Shown: positions 25,743-34,148, counted from the first letter of the stretch. The stretch is 64,000 bases of DNA from an uncultured Bacteroidales bacterium (GCA_903887775.1 CAISRB010000019.1:62001-126000), one strand, 5' to 3'. The notes: generated by a model not told the origin, from the letters alone. Numbers and translations are program-made.

Positions 25743-27663
25743 ATCTCACGGTTAGTGCATAATTCCTGCCAGGCATCGGCCAGTTTTTCACAGACTGGTA
25801 GTCGACGTTTGAAAGGTTATTGACTTTGAATTGTAAAGATAGTACAAATTTATGCAAAATAAATTCTTTACCAAAGATAATATTCAACAATGGATACCCT
25901 GGCATATATGACTGATTATCTGAGCTTGTATATCTTTTATCAACAAATGTAAAGTTTGATCCCAGAAGGAAATTCCAGCAATTGAGGTTGAGTGTGCCAT
26001 TATATGTGTTTTCAGGTATATAAATAAGCTGTTTCCCTAAGGACTGATCCTCCGCGGAGGTGGTTTCCTGGTATGTCGATCTGCAAAACGTATAGTTATT
26101 GGAAAAGGTAATATGCAGTTTACTGATCTTCCATTTCAGGTTCAGGCTGACTTCCACTCCCCTTGCATTCACTTCGCTGATATTTTGTGGTTTCCAGATC
26201 GAGGGATTATCGGGCACAGGGCTCCAGATGATCATATCGCGCATCCAGGAATAATAGCCTGAAACAGCAGTTTCTACAAAGAAACTACCATTCTCCGAAG
26301 GATAATTATAGGTAAGTCCTCCTTCGAGCCCGTTATCATATTCAGGTCTCAGATCAGGATTCCCCCACACGCTCCAATACAGGTCATTCAGAGAAGGATA
26401 CCTGTAGTTCCGGAAGGCATTTGCATTAATGTAAAGGTTGATTTTATTGAATGGTTTATATTCAACACCGAGAGAAGGTATAAATGGCATGAATTGCCCG
26501 TCAATGTTGTCCTCTCTCAGTATCATCTGAGATTTTATATGGTCGTTGAACTTATAACCGACTTCAAAATACAACCCCAGTGTGTTCCTTGTTTTTATAC
26601 CATCATAGGCATCTGATTTTACATAATCATAGGTATAGTCCACACCCGGTTTGATCGTGAGATTCTTTATCCTGGAATAGGTGAACCTTGCAGTATTGAA
26701 CCAGGAATAGTAAGTATGATCGTTGTTGATGAACATACTGTCGTTCCTGTAGTTCATGAATTGGTTGACAACTGCTGTTTTAAATGAGAAATTCCAGGTT
26801 TTCATAACCAGCTTATACTCCAAAATGGACCTCAGGGTTTTATTCAGCATCTTTTGGGGATAATAAGTAGAACTCCCTGCAACTACGGGAGGAATATCCC
26901 GGTCATCGTAACTGTACCAGACTCTGGCTGTGAAAAGATGCTTATCCTTTATTTTCCAGAATGCTTCTTCAGTTATACCATACTGGAGCACAGAAGCATC
27001 GTGTTGCGTAACAGTTTCCCGCGTAAAATCATCATAATAGGGAAACGTGTTCCTGGCCGAAGAAAAGTTCAACCTGGTATTTGACTGAAACGACGAACTG
27101 CCTGCTATAAAACCCGCCTCTGTTGAATAATTATCGAAGCTTGCAAGAGTCTGGGCAATTGACGCATGGATCCTGTTGTTCCAGTTGGGGTTTGTAACGA
27201 GATTGACCACTCCGCCAAAAGCTCCGCTGGTCTTCGTTAATCCGGAAGCGCCATAGAGCACCTCAATCTCGTTAAAGGCTGAGACGGGGATCTGTGAAAG
27301 GTCGGACTGACCCAGCATGGGATTACTTAAGCTTATACCATTCCATTCAACCTGGGTATGGTTTGCCGGGGTCCCCCGAAACGACGTAGTGGCAAGGCTT
27401 CCGGGGCTGTATGATTTAATGAATATGGTGGATATCTGCGACAGGACGGTCGAAAGGTCCGCATCGCGGTATGGAAGCAGGATCAATGAGTCAAACTTAA
27501 CCTTCTTGTATCCGCTGTTGTCGGGAACAAGATTGGCCCTGACCTCGGTCTCCTTCAGATGAAGGGTGTCTTTGAAAGCCTGTGCATAAAGCCTGCACGG
27601 ATCCTGAAGAAGAAAGAAGAATGGAATCCCACCGGCAAGAATGTATTTAATGAAGGTATTAAT
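25726..27663 (-). CDS. TonB-dependent outer-membrane receptor, BtuB-like, with ATT start
   Basis: Protein of 645 residues if it starts at the ATT at 27663-27661. No ATG, GTG or TTG lies between the upstream in-frame stop (27669-27667) and the TTG at 27486, which is already inside the plug. From the ATT the frame reads as a clean signal peptide (xNTFIKYILAGGIPFFFLL...YAQA) followed by a TonB-box-like TEVRA. The plug domain (SLATTSFRGTPANHTQVEW, then VLYGASGLTKTSGAFGGVVNL) and beta-strands to the terminal YALTVRFEF follow. There is no SusC-type N-terminal domain. Length, plug and the propeller lipoprotein next to it suggest corrinoid uptake. Confidence 0.82.
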   Translation of the reverse strand: MNTFIKYILAGGIPFFFLLQDPCRLYAQAFKDTLHLKETEVRANLVPDNSGYKKVKFDSLILLPYRDADLSTVLSQISTIFIKSYSPGSLATTSFRGTPANHTQVEWNGISLSNPMLGQSDLSQIPVSAFNEIEVLYGASGLTKTSGAFGGVVNLVTNPNWNNRIHASIAQTLASFDNYSTEAGFIAGSSSFQSNTRLNFSSARNTFPYYDDFTRETVTQHDASVLQYGITEEAFWKIKDKHLFTARVWYSYDDRDIPPVVAGSSTYYPQKMLNKTLRSILEYKLVMKTWNFSFKTAVVNQFMNYRNDSMFINNDHTYYSWFNTARFTYSRIKNLTIKPGVDYTYDYVKSDAYDGIKTRNTLGLYFEVGYKFNDHIKSQMILREDNIDGQFMPFIPSLGVEYKPFNKINLYINANAFRNYRYPSLNDLYWSVWGNPDLRPEYDNGLEGGLTYNYPSENGSFFVETAVSGYYSWMRDMIIWSPVPDNPSIWKPQNISEVNARGVEVSLNLKWKISKLHITFSNNYTFCRSTYQETTSAEDQSLGKQLIYIPENTYNGTLNLNCWNFLLGSNFTFVDKRYTSSDNQSYMPGYPLLNIIFGKEFILHKFVLSLQFKVNNLSNVDYQSVKNWPMPGRNYALTVRFEFNK

Positions 27664-28663
27664 ACTTCAGCAGCTTTTTTGTTAATGGATATGATGATCC
27701 GGGGCTTGTAAACGTTACAAAGTATATTCCTGCAGGGAGGCTTGAGATATCGACAGATGTACTTACCGTGAATGCTGACTGTAATAACAATGTTCCCGTC
27801 TGGCTGGTGATCCTATAATGAACGGGAGTTGAACTCCCTGCAAAAAATCCGGCCTTTGCCGTGCAGGGATTTGGAATAATGTATACTTCCGGCCTATGCA
27901 GGTTATCATCAACGGCTGAAGGGGCATTATGAACAAGCCCGATTCCGTCAAGGTCAAATCCCCCGGTATCAAAAGGGGTTGGCCATGGATCATTTATTTT
28001 ATGGTTCTGTGAATCGAACCGGGCATATTCGTTTTGAATACAACCAACCACATCGATTATCCTGATATGAGTGACATGGTGAATGTTCACGCGAAGGCTG
28101 TCTTTAAGCTCAGCCAGGTCAAACGGCGTTCCAAAATACAATCTGAATTTTCCTGCCAGGTTATTGATCGAACTGGTGTCAATGGTGTCAAAGGTTCCGA
28201 CCTGTTGTTGAGCCTGTGTGAGTGAAACCGATGGAAACCGCACGAAATTCAGCCCGTCGGAGCTCACCTCGACATAAGCCAGCTCCAGGAAGCCGTCACT
28301 AAAGGAGTTTTCAAAAACTGCAAAGTCCCAGCCCTGATGATCAGAAATCACAGTGTCGAATGTCAGTGTTGCAATACCTCCATCGCCCAGGCTCAGGACA
28401 AGGCCGTCGGGTAAACCTGTGGCCATATATACATTCCCGTATGATGTCCTGTTAGAGTTATTATAAACAAAATTGGTATCGGCGATATTCACAAACCCTC
28501 TTGTTACAGTACATCCTGTTGCCCATCCGTAAAAAACAGAACTGTCTTTGCTGATGGCCGTCGTCCCCGGAAAGCCGGGAGGAGAAGCGTACTGGCCAAA
28601 TGAAAATTCAGAAACCAGGATAACGAAGATGATTAAGTGAAGTAGATTCAGTTTGTAATTCAT
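27659..28663 (-). CDS. T9SS-sorted surface protein of the receptor operon
   Basis: Protein of 334 residues from the ATG at 28663; an earlier ATG would add an unlikely leader before the signal peptide (MNYKLNLLHLIIFVILVSEFSFG). The middle carries GLPDGLVLSLGDGGIATLTFD and GWDFAVFENSF, the hallmark of a family of Bacteroidota cell-surface proteins often found beside BtuB-like receptors. The last 75 residues (VYIIPNPCTAK to LTKKLLKY) are a type A sorting domain that directs export by the type IX system. It is first in an operon with the receptor; its stop overlaps the receptor ATT start. Confidence 0.8.
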   Translation of the reverse strand: MNYKLNLLHLIIFVILVSEFSFGQYASPPGFPGTTAISKDSSVFYGWATGCTVTRGFVNIADTNFVYNNSNRTSYGNVYMATGLPDGLVLSLGDGGIATLTFDTVISDHQGWDFAVFENSFSDGFLELAYVEVSSDGLNFVRFPSVSLTQAQQQVGTFDTIDTSSINNLAGKFRLYFGTPFDLAELKDSLRVNIHHVTHIRIIDVVGCIQNEYARFDSQNHKINDPWPTPFDTGGFDLDGIGLVHNAPSAVDDNLHRPEVYIIPNPCTAKAGFFAGSSTPVHYRITSQTGTLLLQSAFTVSTSVDISSLPAGIYFVTFTSPGSSYPLTKKLLKY

Positions 28664-28668
28664 ACCTG

Positions 28669-28676
28669 CGAAGATA
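28669..28676 (-). promoter_or_regulatory. Probable -7 element of the receptor operon
   Basis: On the minus strand the sequence reads TATCTTCG, a one-base variant of TAnnTTTG, ending five bases before the ATG. The space up to the divergent gene at 28752 is too short for a cobalamin riboswitch, and none is seen. Confidence 0.35.
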
Positions 28677-28725
28677 CAAATTCCTGTTATCAGAGTGTAA
28701 CAACAGGTCGAATCCAAATAATTCT

Positions 28726-28733
28726 TACCTTTA
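28726..28733 (+). promoter_or_regulatory. Possible -7 element of the small lipoprotein gene
   Basis: TACCTTTA differs from TAnnTTTG in the last base and lies 18 bases before the ATG at 28752. Confidence 0.3.
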
Positions 28734-28751
28734 CGACACCAATTAAAAAAT

Positions 28752-28979
28752 ATGCGTTTAATTCCATCCCTGATGTTGCGGTTGCCCGTTCAGGTTATAT
28801 TCATAGAATTATCCCTGATGTTTTTACTTGCCGCCTGTTCAGGCAATAAATATGCCTGCGACGCCAACCGTACAAGAAGTTTTCACAAAATTGGCAGGAA
28901 TAAGAGCAATTACGGCGCCTTATACAGCCCAAAGACAAAACCCGTTCCGAAAAATTATCTGATTAATAACGGAAGATAG
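28752..28979 (+). CDS. Small lipoprotein
   Basis: Protein of 75 residues. A hydrophobic segment ends in LLAAC, giving a lipidated Cys29, and the mature part is a short basic peptide (about 46 residues) with NYGALYSPK and PVPKNYLINN. Short basic lipoproteins of this general look are frequent in Bacteroidota, but no function is known to me. The gene has a candidate promoter of its own and ends 12 bases before the convergent thioesterase gene. Confidence 0.6.
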   Translation: MRLIPSLMLRLPVQVIFIELSLMFLLAACSGNKYACDANRTRSFHKIGRNKSNYGALYSPKTKPVPKNYLINNGR

Positions 28980-28991
28980 CCCGGGTGTGAT

Positions 28992-29480
28992 TCATACACT
29001 TTCCTGAGGATCAAAAAAGCTCTCAGACCCGGGATAATATAAGTTTCCCTTAGCTTTATCCGGTGATACGGTGAAGAATACCATCAGGGATTCGGCACAC
29101 AGCACATTATCCTGGTCATATATCCTGACCAGGATGTCGGCAAGATTCCTTCTCATCTGTTTAAGGGAGGCCCGAATCGTCAACACGCCTCTGTCGACAT
29201 ACAGGGGTTTTATATATCTGATCTCTGCCTTTGAAGTCACACCGGCTGATTTTAATTTGACATAGACATACCAGCTTGCGATCTCATCCATCAAAGTGGC
29301 CTGTATGCCCCCGTGCAGGATGTTCTGATAGCCCTGGAAATGTTGTTTTGGTTCCCAGTATGAAATAATCTCCTCCCCTTCTTCAACAAACTTCATCTGA
29401 AGTCCTGTTGTGTTATCAGGGGAACAGCCAAAACATTTGTACCCGTCGAGTGAAACAAAAGGATTCAGGACTGCCCGCAT
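28992..29480 (-). CDS. PaaI/YdiI-type hotdog thioesterase
   Basis: Protein of 162 residues. The hotdog signature HGGIQATLMDEIASWY (about 57-72) contains the HGG turn and the acidic residue that act in PaaI-type acyl-CoA thioesterases. The N-terminal CFGCSPDNTTGLQMKF is typical of the same group. The likely reaction is hydrolysis of acyl-CoA or aryl-CoA; the substrate cannot be told. It follows the MORN-like gene by six bases on the same strand. Confidence 0.83.
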   Translation of the reverse strand: MRAVLNPFVSLDGYKCFGCSPDNTTGLQMKFVEEGEEIISYWEPKQHFQGYQNILHGGIQATLMDEIASWYVYVKLKSAGVTSKAEIRYIKPLYVDRGVLTIRASLKQMRRNLADILVRIYDQDNVLCAESLMVFFTVSPDKAKGNLYYPGSESFFDPQESV

Positions 29481-29486
29481 ACGGAT

Positions 29487-30266
29487 TTATTTTGGAGCGT
29501 TCCCGGCTTTGTACTTCGTAACTTTTACAGCTTTTCCGGTCTCATCATATTCAGTCCAGGGGCCGTCTTTCAGACCATTTACATATTTACCTGTGACTTT
29601 GGGTTTACCGTTCCTGTAAAATTCCTTGTACTGACCTGCAAGCTCGTTCTTTGTATAATTCGATAATATCTGGATGGTGTCATTATCGTAAAATGTCTTC
29701 TGAGGACCCTCGAAACTTCCGCTTTTATAATTATATTCAACCATGGTTTTGCCGGTTTTACTGAACCATCGTGAAACGCCTTCCTTCTCGTTATTCAGAT
29801 AATTGGATTCCTCCTGTGGCTTACCGTTATCGTAATACTGGCGGCAGACTCCGTTTTTCGCCCCGTTTAAATAATTTGTCTCTGAGATTGGGAAATCGCC
29901 CGTCGCTGCATAAACAAGTTGTTGACCGTTCAGCAAGCCGTTCCGGTAACTTTCGAATGAAGTGATTTTACCTCTGCGGTCGAGCTGTATACAAGGACCA
30001 TCTTTCTTACCGGTTTTAAAGAACTCAACTCTGGCAACGATATTATTAGGGTAAAAGCCTACCCATGAACCTTCTTTTTTATTCTGAATGTAAAATCCCT
30101 TGTTCATGACCTCTAAGGTTTTCTCTTCCCAGTAACCTGTCTTTACACCTGAGGCATCAGTAAAGTTAATAGTATCCGATGGTTTAACTCCCTTGTTTAC
30201 CTGTGATTTTACCGGGGGCGATATCAGGAAAAGGAGAATAAATGTGAAATAAAAATACTTTTTCAT
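29487..30266 (-). CDS. Exported MORN_2-repeat protein (YwqK-like)
   Basis: Protein of 259 residues with a signal peptide (MKKYFYFTFILLFLISPPVKS) and about eight MORN_2 repeats of the form YxxGxxxGxxxxYxxxG, for example YLNGAKNGVCRQYYDNGKP and YVNGLKDGPWTEYDETGK. It belongs to the group often labelled YwqK-type antitoxin, but there is no toxin gene beside it and the signal peptide argues for an envelope role. The function is unknown. Confidence 0.72.
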   Translation of the reverse strand: MKKYFYFTFILLFLISPPVKSQVNKGVKPSDTINFTDASGVKTGYWEEKTLEVMNKGFYIQNKKEGSWVGFYPNNIVARVEFFKTGKKDGPCIQLDRRGKITSFESYRNGLLNGQQLVYAATGDFPISETNYLNGAKNGVCRQYYDNGKPQEESNYLNNEKEGVSRWFSKTGKTMVEYNYKSGSFEGPQKTFYDNDTIQILSNYTKNELAGQYKEFYRNGKPKVTGKYVNGLKDGPWTEYDETGKAVKVTKYKAGNAPK

Positions 30267-30313
30267 GTGTTAATAATTTGGTTGTTCTTCGGATGTCATT
30301 CTGGATATGACCA

Positions 30314-30321
30314 CAAAGTTA
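30314..30321 (-). promoter_or_regulatory. -7 element of the MORN-like/thioesterase pair
   Basis: On the minus strand the sequence reads TAACTTTG, an exact TAnnTTTG, 47 bases before the start at 30266. Confidence 0.45.
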
Positions 30322-30324
30322 ATT

Positions 30325-31659
30325 TTATTTTCGGCCATGATGATGTTTACCGGGCAGGTCCGCATAAAGATCAAAGCTTTCGGCTGATTTTATTACGACT
30401 TCTGAAAACGTTCCCAACCTCAATTTATTGCCGGATACCGGGATCAGGACCTCATTATCTATCTCAGGAGAATCTCCTTCGGAGCGTGCTGTATAATAAT
30501 CACCTTCTTTTCTGTCGATCAGTACTTTAAGCTTTTTACCAACGATGGCATTGTTCTTCTTAAGCGAAATAGCCTCCTGCAAAACCATAAGCTCATCTGC
30601 CCTTTCCTGTTTGATTTTCCGGCTGATGGCATCGCCCAGCTTAAAAGCAGTAGTGTCTTCTTCCTGAGAATAGGTAAACACGCCTAAACGGTCGAACTCA
30701 GCTTCGTTGACAAAATCAAGCAGCTCATTGAATTCTTTGTCCGTTTCCCCCGGATATCCCACGATGAAGCTGCTCCTCAGAGTGATCCCCGGAATCTCTT
30801 TTCGGATGGATTCTATCAGTTTCATCGTTTTTGCTGATGATAATCCCCTCTTCATCGACTTCAGAATGCGATCATTAATATGTTGCAGCGGCATGTCCAG
30901 GTATTTGCAGATGTTGTTATGATCTCTCATCACCGGAAGGATATCGGTGGGAAAACCGTGAGGATATGCATAATGAAGACGAATCCACCCGTTCTGATTA
31001 ATTTCAGAAAGCTGGTTGAGAAGACTTGCAATTCTTCTCCTTCCATACAGGTCAAGCCCGTAATATGTGGTATCCTGGGAAATGACGATGATCTCTTTCA
31101 CCCCATTGTTTACAAGGGATTCTGCTTCTTTAACAATGTCTGCGGATGGCCTTGACACATGCCCCCCGCGTATTCCCGGGATGGCGCAGAACGAACATTT
31201 CCGGTCACATCCTTCAGCGATTTTCAGATAAGCATAATGAGAGGGTGTGGATATCATTCTTTCACCCAGAAGATGGCTGTTATAATGGCCCCCCAGGTCT
31301 TTTACGATCTTCCTGAGTTCGTTAACCCCATAAAAAGCGTCAACTTCAGGAATATCTTTTTTTAATTGCTCTCTGTAACGTTCAGAAAGACAACCCATTA
31401 CAAAAACATGTCTGAGCTTGCCTTCAGCCTTGGCCTGTGCATACTGAAGTATGGTGTCAATAGATTCCTGTTTGGCATCCCTGATAAAACCGCAGGTGTT
31501 GATGACTACGGTATCCAGACCTTTTACAGTAGCCGGGTCAAAGGCGATTCTGAGTTTGCTTTCATCGAGTTGTTTAAGCAGAAGCTCAGAATCGATAAGG
31601 TTCTTGGCGCAGCCAAGCGATACGATACCTATATTATTCGGCCGGGTTTTGGTTTTCAA
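30325..31659 (-). CDS. rimO: RimO, ribosomal protein S12 methylthiotransferase
   Basis: Protein of 444 residues. The N-terminal UPF0004 domain has the cluster cysteines Cys17, Cys56 and Cys90. The radical SAM triad is Cys151, Cys155 and Cys158 in EGCDRKCSFCAIP. A TRAM domain occupies about the last 65 residues. RimO adds a methylthio group to Asp88 (E. coli numbering) of ribosomal protein S12. Sequence MPLQHINDRILKSMKRG is characteristic of RimO rather than MiaB, and the linkage to ftsY and ribosomal protein genes agrees. Confidence 0.95.
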   Translation of the reverse strand: MKTKTRPNNIGIVSLGCAKNLIDSELLLKQLDESKLRIAFDPATVKGLDTVVINTCGFIRDAKQESIDTILQYAQAKAEGKLRHVFVMGCLSERYREQLKKDIPEVDAFYGVNELRKIVKDLGGHYNSHLLGERMISTPSHYAYLKIAEGCDRKCSFCAIPGIRGGHVSRPSADIVKEAESLVNNGVKEIIVISQDTTYYGLDLYGRRRIASLLNQLSEINQNGWIRLHYAYPHGFPTDILPVMRDHNNICKYLDMPLQHINDRILKSMKRGLSSAKTMKLIESIRKEIPGITLRSSFIVGYPGETDKEFNELLDFVNEAEFDRLGVFTYSQEEDTTAFKLGDAISRKIKQERADELMVLQEAISLKKNNAIVGKKLKVLIDRKEGDYYTARSEGDSPEIDNEVLIPVSGNKLRLGTFSEVVIKSAESFDLYADLPGKHHHGRK

Positions 31660-31667
31660 CCGGGGGT

Positions 31668-32618
31668 TTATTTAAATAGACTGTCGACGAATTCGGTCCT
31701 GTTGAAGATCTGGAGATGTTCCAGTTTTTCTCCAATGCCTATATATTTTACAGGGATTTTGAACTGGTCTGAAATGCCGATGGCGACACCGCCTTTTGCA
31801 GTTCCATCGAGTTTGGTAAGGCAGAGGGCGTTAACTTCCGTTGCAGCGGTAAATTGTTTTGCCTGTTCAAAAGCATTCTGACCGGTGGATGCGTCAAGTA
31901 TGAGAAGCACTTCATGGGGAGCTTCGGGAATCAGTTTCTGCATGACCTTCCTGATCTTCGTCAGCTCATTCATCAGGTTGACCTTATTATGCAAGCGGCC
32001 TGCAGTATCTATGATCACTACATCGGAATTCCTTGCGATCCCTGATTTTAAGGTGTCAAAGGCCACGGAGGCAGGATCGGCGCCCATACCCTGGGTAACG
32101 ATTGGAACATCAACCCTTTCGGCCCAGATCGTCAGCTGGTCAACAGCTGCCGCCCTGAAGGTATCAGCTGCACCCAGTAGTACCGATTTACCGGCTTTCT
32201 TGAAGTGGTATGCCAGTTTGCCTATCGTTGTTGTCTTACCTACACCATTCACCCCCACGACCATGATCACATATGGTTTCGCAGGAAGCTCAAAATCAAA
32301 ACCTTTCTGGTCTTCAATGGTATTTTCAAGAAGCAATCCTGCAATTTCTTCCTTTAGGATCGTGTTCAGTTCGGAAGTCCCCAGGTATTTATCCCTGGCT
32401 ACCCTCTTTTGTATCCGTTCAACTATCCTGACGGTGGTTTCAACACCCACGTCCGAGGTCACAAGGATTTCCTCAAGGTTATCCAGCACTTCATCGTCGA
32501 CCTTGGATTTGCCGACAACAGCTTTCGATATCCTTGAGAAGATGCTTTCTTTGGTTTTCTCAAGCCCCTTATCGAGGTCTTCTTTTTTTTCTTTACTCAG
32601 GAAACTAAACAATCCCAT
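31668..32618 (-). CDS. ftsY: FtsY, signal recognition particle receptor
   Basis: Protein of 316 residues from the ATG at 32618 (MGLFSFLSKEKKEDL); an upstream in-frame start would run into the preceding gene. The NG GTPase domain has GVNGVGKT (122-129), DTFRAAA, DTAGRLHNK and TKLDGTAKGG. The acidic A domain of E. coli FtsY is reduced to a short charged lead, as usual in this phylum. FtsY docks ribosome-SRP complexes at the inner membrane. It lies eight bases before rimO in the same operon. Confidence 0.95.
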   Translation of the reverse strand: MGLFSFLSKEKKEDLDKGLEKTKESIFSRISKAVVGKSKVDDEVLDNLEEILVTSDVGVETTVRIVERIQKRVARDKYLGTSELNTILKEEIAGLLLENTIEDQKGFDFELPAKPYVIMVVGVNGVGKTTTIGKLAYHFKKAGKSVLLGAADTFRAAAVDQLTIWAERVDVPIVTQGMGADPASVAFDTLKSGIARNSDVVIIDTAGRLHNKVNLMNELTKIRKVMQKLIPEAPHEVLLILDASTGQNAFEQAKQFTAATEVNALCLTKLDGTAKGGVAIGISDQFKIPVKYIGIGEKLEHLQIFNRTEFVDSLFK

Positions 32619-32685
32619 GGTCCGGTATATATAAAAAAAGCTTTTTTCTGATGAAAAAAGCTTTCCATAATTGAAATAAATTTGC

Positions 32686-32850
32686 TTAGTTCTCCTTACC
32701 GGCCAGGAAGTCCTTGACCTGATCGTTGGGCACCATAGCTTCCTTGAAAACATAAGCGCCGGTCTTCTTTGAACGAACCATGCGGATCACCTTCGTGTAA
32801 TCCTTACCACTGGTAGCACCTTTAAATGAAGCAACTACTTTCTTTGCCAT
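32686..32850 (-). CDS. DUF4295 family small basic protein
   Basis: Protein of 54 residues (MAKKVVASFKGATSGKDYTK to FLAGKEN), strongly basic and starting with the MAKK typical of ribosomal proteins. DUF4295 genes sit between rpmG and ftsY across Bacteroidota, so a ribosome-associated role is likely; it may be the phylum-specific large-subunit protein seen in Flavobacterium ribosomes, which I recall but cannot verify. It lies eight bases after rpmG and 67 bases before ftsY. Confidence 0.85.
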   Translation of the reverse strand: MAKKVVASFKGATSGKDYTKVIRMVRSKKTGAYVFKEAMVPNDQVKDFLAGKEN

Positions 32851-32858
32851 AACTCAAC

Positions 32859-33047
32859 TTATTTAATTTCCTTGTGAACAGTCATTTTCTTCAGATAAGA
32901 GTTGTACTTTTTCAACTCCAGTCTTTCAGGGGTATTCTTTTTGTTCTTCTTGGTGACGTATCGCGACATCCCGGGCACACCGCTGGTTTTCTGCTCAGTG
33001 CACTCCAGGATCACTTGAATTCGCTGGTCTTTGCTCTTCTTTGCCAT
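32859..33047 (-). CDS. rpmG: Ribosomal protein bL33
   Basis: Protein of 62 residues. The bL33 motifs are [38 protein letters not shown] and the terminal [13 protein letters not shown]. Only one cysteine is present, so this is a zinc-free C-minus form. In relatives rpmB (bL28) usually lies just upstream; here rpmG is first and has its own promoter, divergent from xerD. Confidence 0.95.
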   Translation of the reverse strand: MAKKSKDQRIQVILECTEQKTSGVPGMSRYVTKKNKKNTPERLELKKYNSYLKKMTVHKEIK

Positions 33048-33076
33048 GAAAAATATACTTAGAAATTTAGGGACTG

Positions 33077-33107
33077 CAAAAGTACAAACTTTCCCGGAAT
33101 AAACAAA
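33077..33107 (-). promoter_or_regulatory. Complete promoter of the rpmG-DUF4295-ftsY-rimO operon
   Basis: On the minus strand a -33 TTTG (33104-33107) and a -7 TACTTTTG (33077-33084) are separated by 19 bases, matching the Bacteroidota sigma-A consensus and spacing. It is the best-formed promoter in the window. The leader to rpmG is about 25 bases. Confidence 0.7.
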
Positions 33108-33117
33108 AATTATTTAA

Positions 33118-33125
33118 TACTTTTA
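33118..33125 (+). promoter_or_regulatory. Possible -7 element of xerD
   Basis: TACTTTTA is close to TAnnTTTG and lies 38 bases before the xerD ATG at 33164, back to back with the rpmG promoter. Confidence 0.35.
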
Positions 33126-33163
33126 GCATGGCATTTAATTGAAGCCTGTTTTAACCCTGCCTG

Positions 33164-34063
33164 ATGAGCTGGAAATCTTACATTCACGGATATCAGTCTT
33201 ACCTCAGGCTGGAAAAATCCTTATCCCCGAATTCAGTCGAAGCGTATGTTCATGATGTGCAAAAACTCACACAATATCTTGATCATACAGGCAACCTGGC
33301 CGGCCCTGCCCAGCTTGCATTGAAGGATATTCAGGGTTTTTTACGATGGATCAGCGAGCTGGGAATGACCGCCAGGTCCCAGGCAAGGATTGTTTCAGGA
33401 CTGAAAGGATTTTATAAATATCTGCTTCTTGAGAACATCATCCGGAAAGATCCTACAGAGTTGGTTGAATCACCGAAGACCGGGCGAAAACTGCCGGTCT
33501 TTCTCACAGTGACTGAGATCAATTCCCTGATTGAGGCCATCGACCTTAGCACTCCTGAAGGGAAACGTAACAAGGCTATACTTGAGACCATGTATAGTTG
33601 CGGGCTCCGGGTCACCGAACTGGTCAACCTGAAAATAACCAATTTGTATTTTAATGAAGGGTTTATCAAGGTTGTCGGCAAGGGAAACAAGGAAAGGCTG
33701 GTTCCTTTGAGTGCCATGGCTCAGAACGAGATCGTATATTATCTGAGGGAGATCAGAACGGGTATTCCTGTCCGCAGCGGTAGTGAAGATATAGTATTTC
33801 TCAGCCGGAGGGGATCAAAACTGAGCAGGGTAATGATATTTACAATTATAAAGGCGCTTGCAACTCAGGCCGGGATCAAAAAAAGTATAAGTCCGCATAC
33901 CTTCCGCCATTCTTTTGCAACTCACCTGGTTGAAGGGGGAGCCGACCTGAGGGCGGTGCAGGAAATGCTGGGACATGAATCCATCACCACTACAGAGATC
34001 TATACCCATCTCGACAGGGAATACCTGAGGAGCACGATAATTCAGTTTCATCCAAGAAGTTAG
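33164..34063 (+). CDS. xerD: Tyrosine recombinase XerD
   Basis: Protein of 299 residues. A SAM-like N-terminal core-binding domain (about 5-90) is followed by the catalytic domain with the full set Arg149, Lys173, His245, Arg248, His271 and the nucleophile Tyr280 (HTFRHSFATHL, LGHESITTTEIYTH). XerD with XerC resolves chromosome dimers at dif; no dif site is seen nearby. The length and lone position fit the housekeeping enzyme rather than a transposon integrase. The gene ends directly at a GCGAAAA heptamer array. Confidence 0.88.
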   Translation: MSWKSYIHGYQSYLRLEKSLSPNSVEAYVHDVQKLTQYLDHTGNLAGPAQLALKDIQGFLRWISELGMTARSQARIVSGLKGFYKYLLLENIIRKDPTELVESPKTGRKLPVFLTVTEINSLIEAIDLSTPEGKRNKAILETMYSCGLRVTELVNLKITNLYFNEGFIKVVGKGNKERLVPLSAMAQNEIVYYLREIRTGIPVRSGSEDIVFLSRRGSKLSRVMIFTIIKALATQAGIKKSISPHTFRHSFATHLVEGGADLRAVQEMLGHESITTTEIYTHLDREYLRSTIIQFHPRS

Positions 34064-34148
34064 AAGCGAAAAGTGAAAAGCGAAAAGCGAAAAGCGAAAG
34101 GCGAAAGGCGAAAAGTGAAAGGCGAAAGGCGAAAAGCGAGAAGCGAAA
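34064..34148 (+). repeat. GCGAAAA heptamer array, purine arm
   Basis: Twelve tandem imperfect heptamers of the form AAGCGAA / AGGCGAA / AAGTGAA begin immediately after the xerD stop. The complementary arm is at 34204-34241, so a long hairpin could form in RNA from either strand. The array may act as a bidirectional terminator between the convergent xerD and SDR genes. Confidence 0.8.

Noticed and set aside
28664-28751. Cobalamin riboswitch upstream of the TonB receptor operon
   Set aside because: The space is under 90 bases and shows no B12-box-like sequence; cobalamin riboswitches need about 200 bases.
29487-30266. Toxin-antitoxin locus suggested by the YwqK-like repeats
   Set aside because: No toxin gene is adjacent and the protein has a signal peptide; the MORN_2 repeats alone do not show antitoxin function.
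33164-34063. Phage or transposon integrase
   Set aside because: The sequence and length fit housekeeping XerD, and there are no mobile genes, att-like repeats or tRNA nearby.
34064-34148. CRISPR-like tandem repeat
   Set aside because: Units of seven bases without spacers and no cas genes; it is a simple heptamer array.
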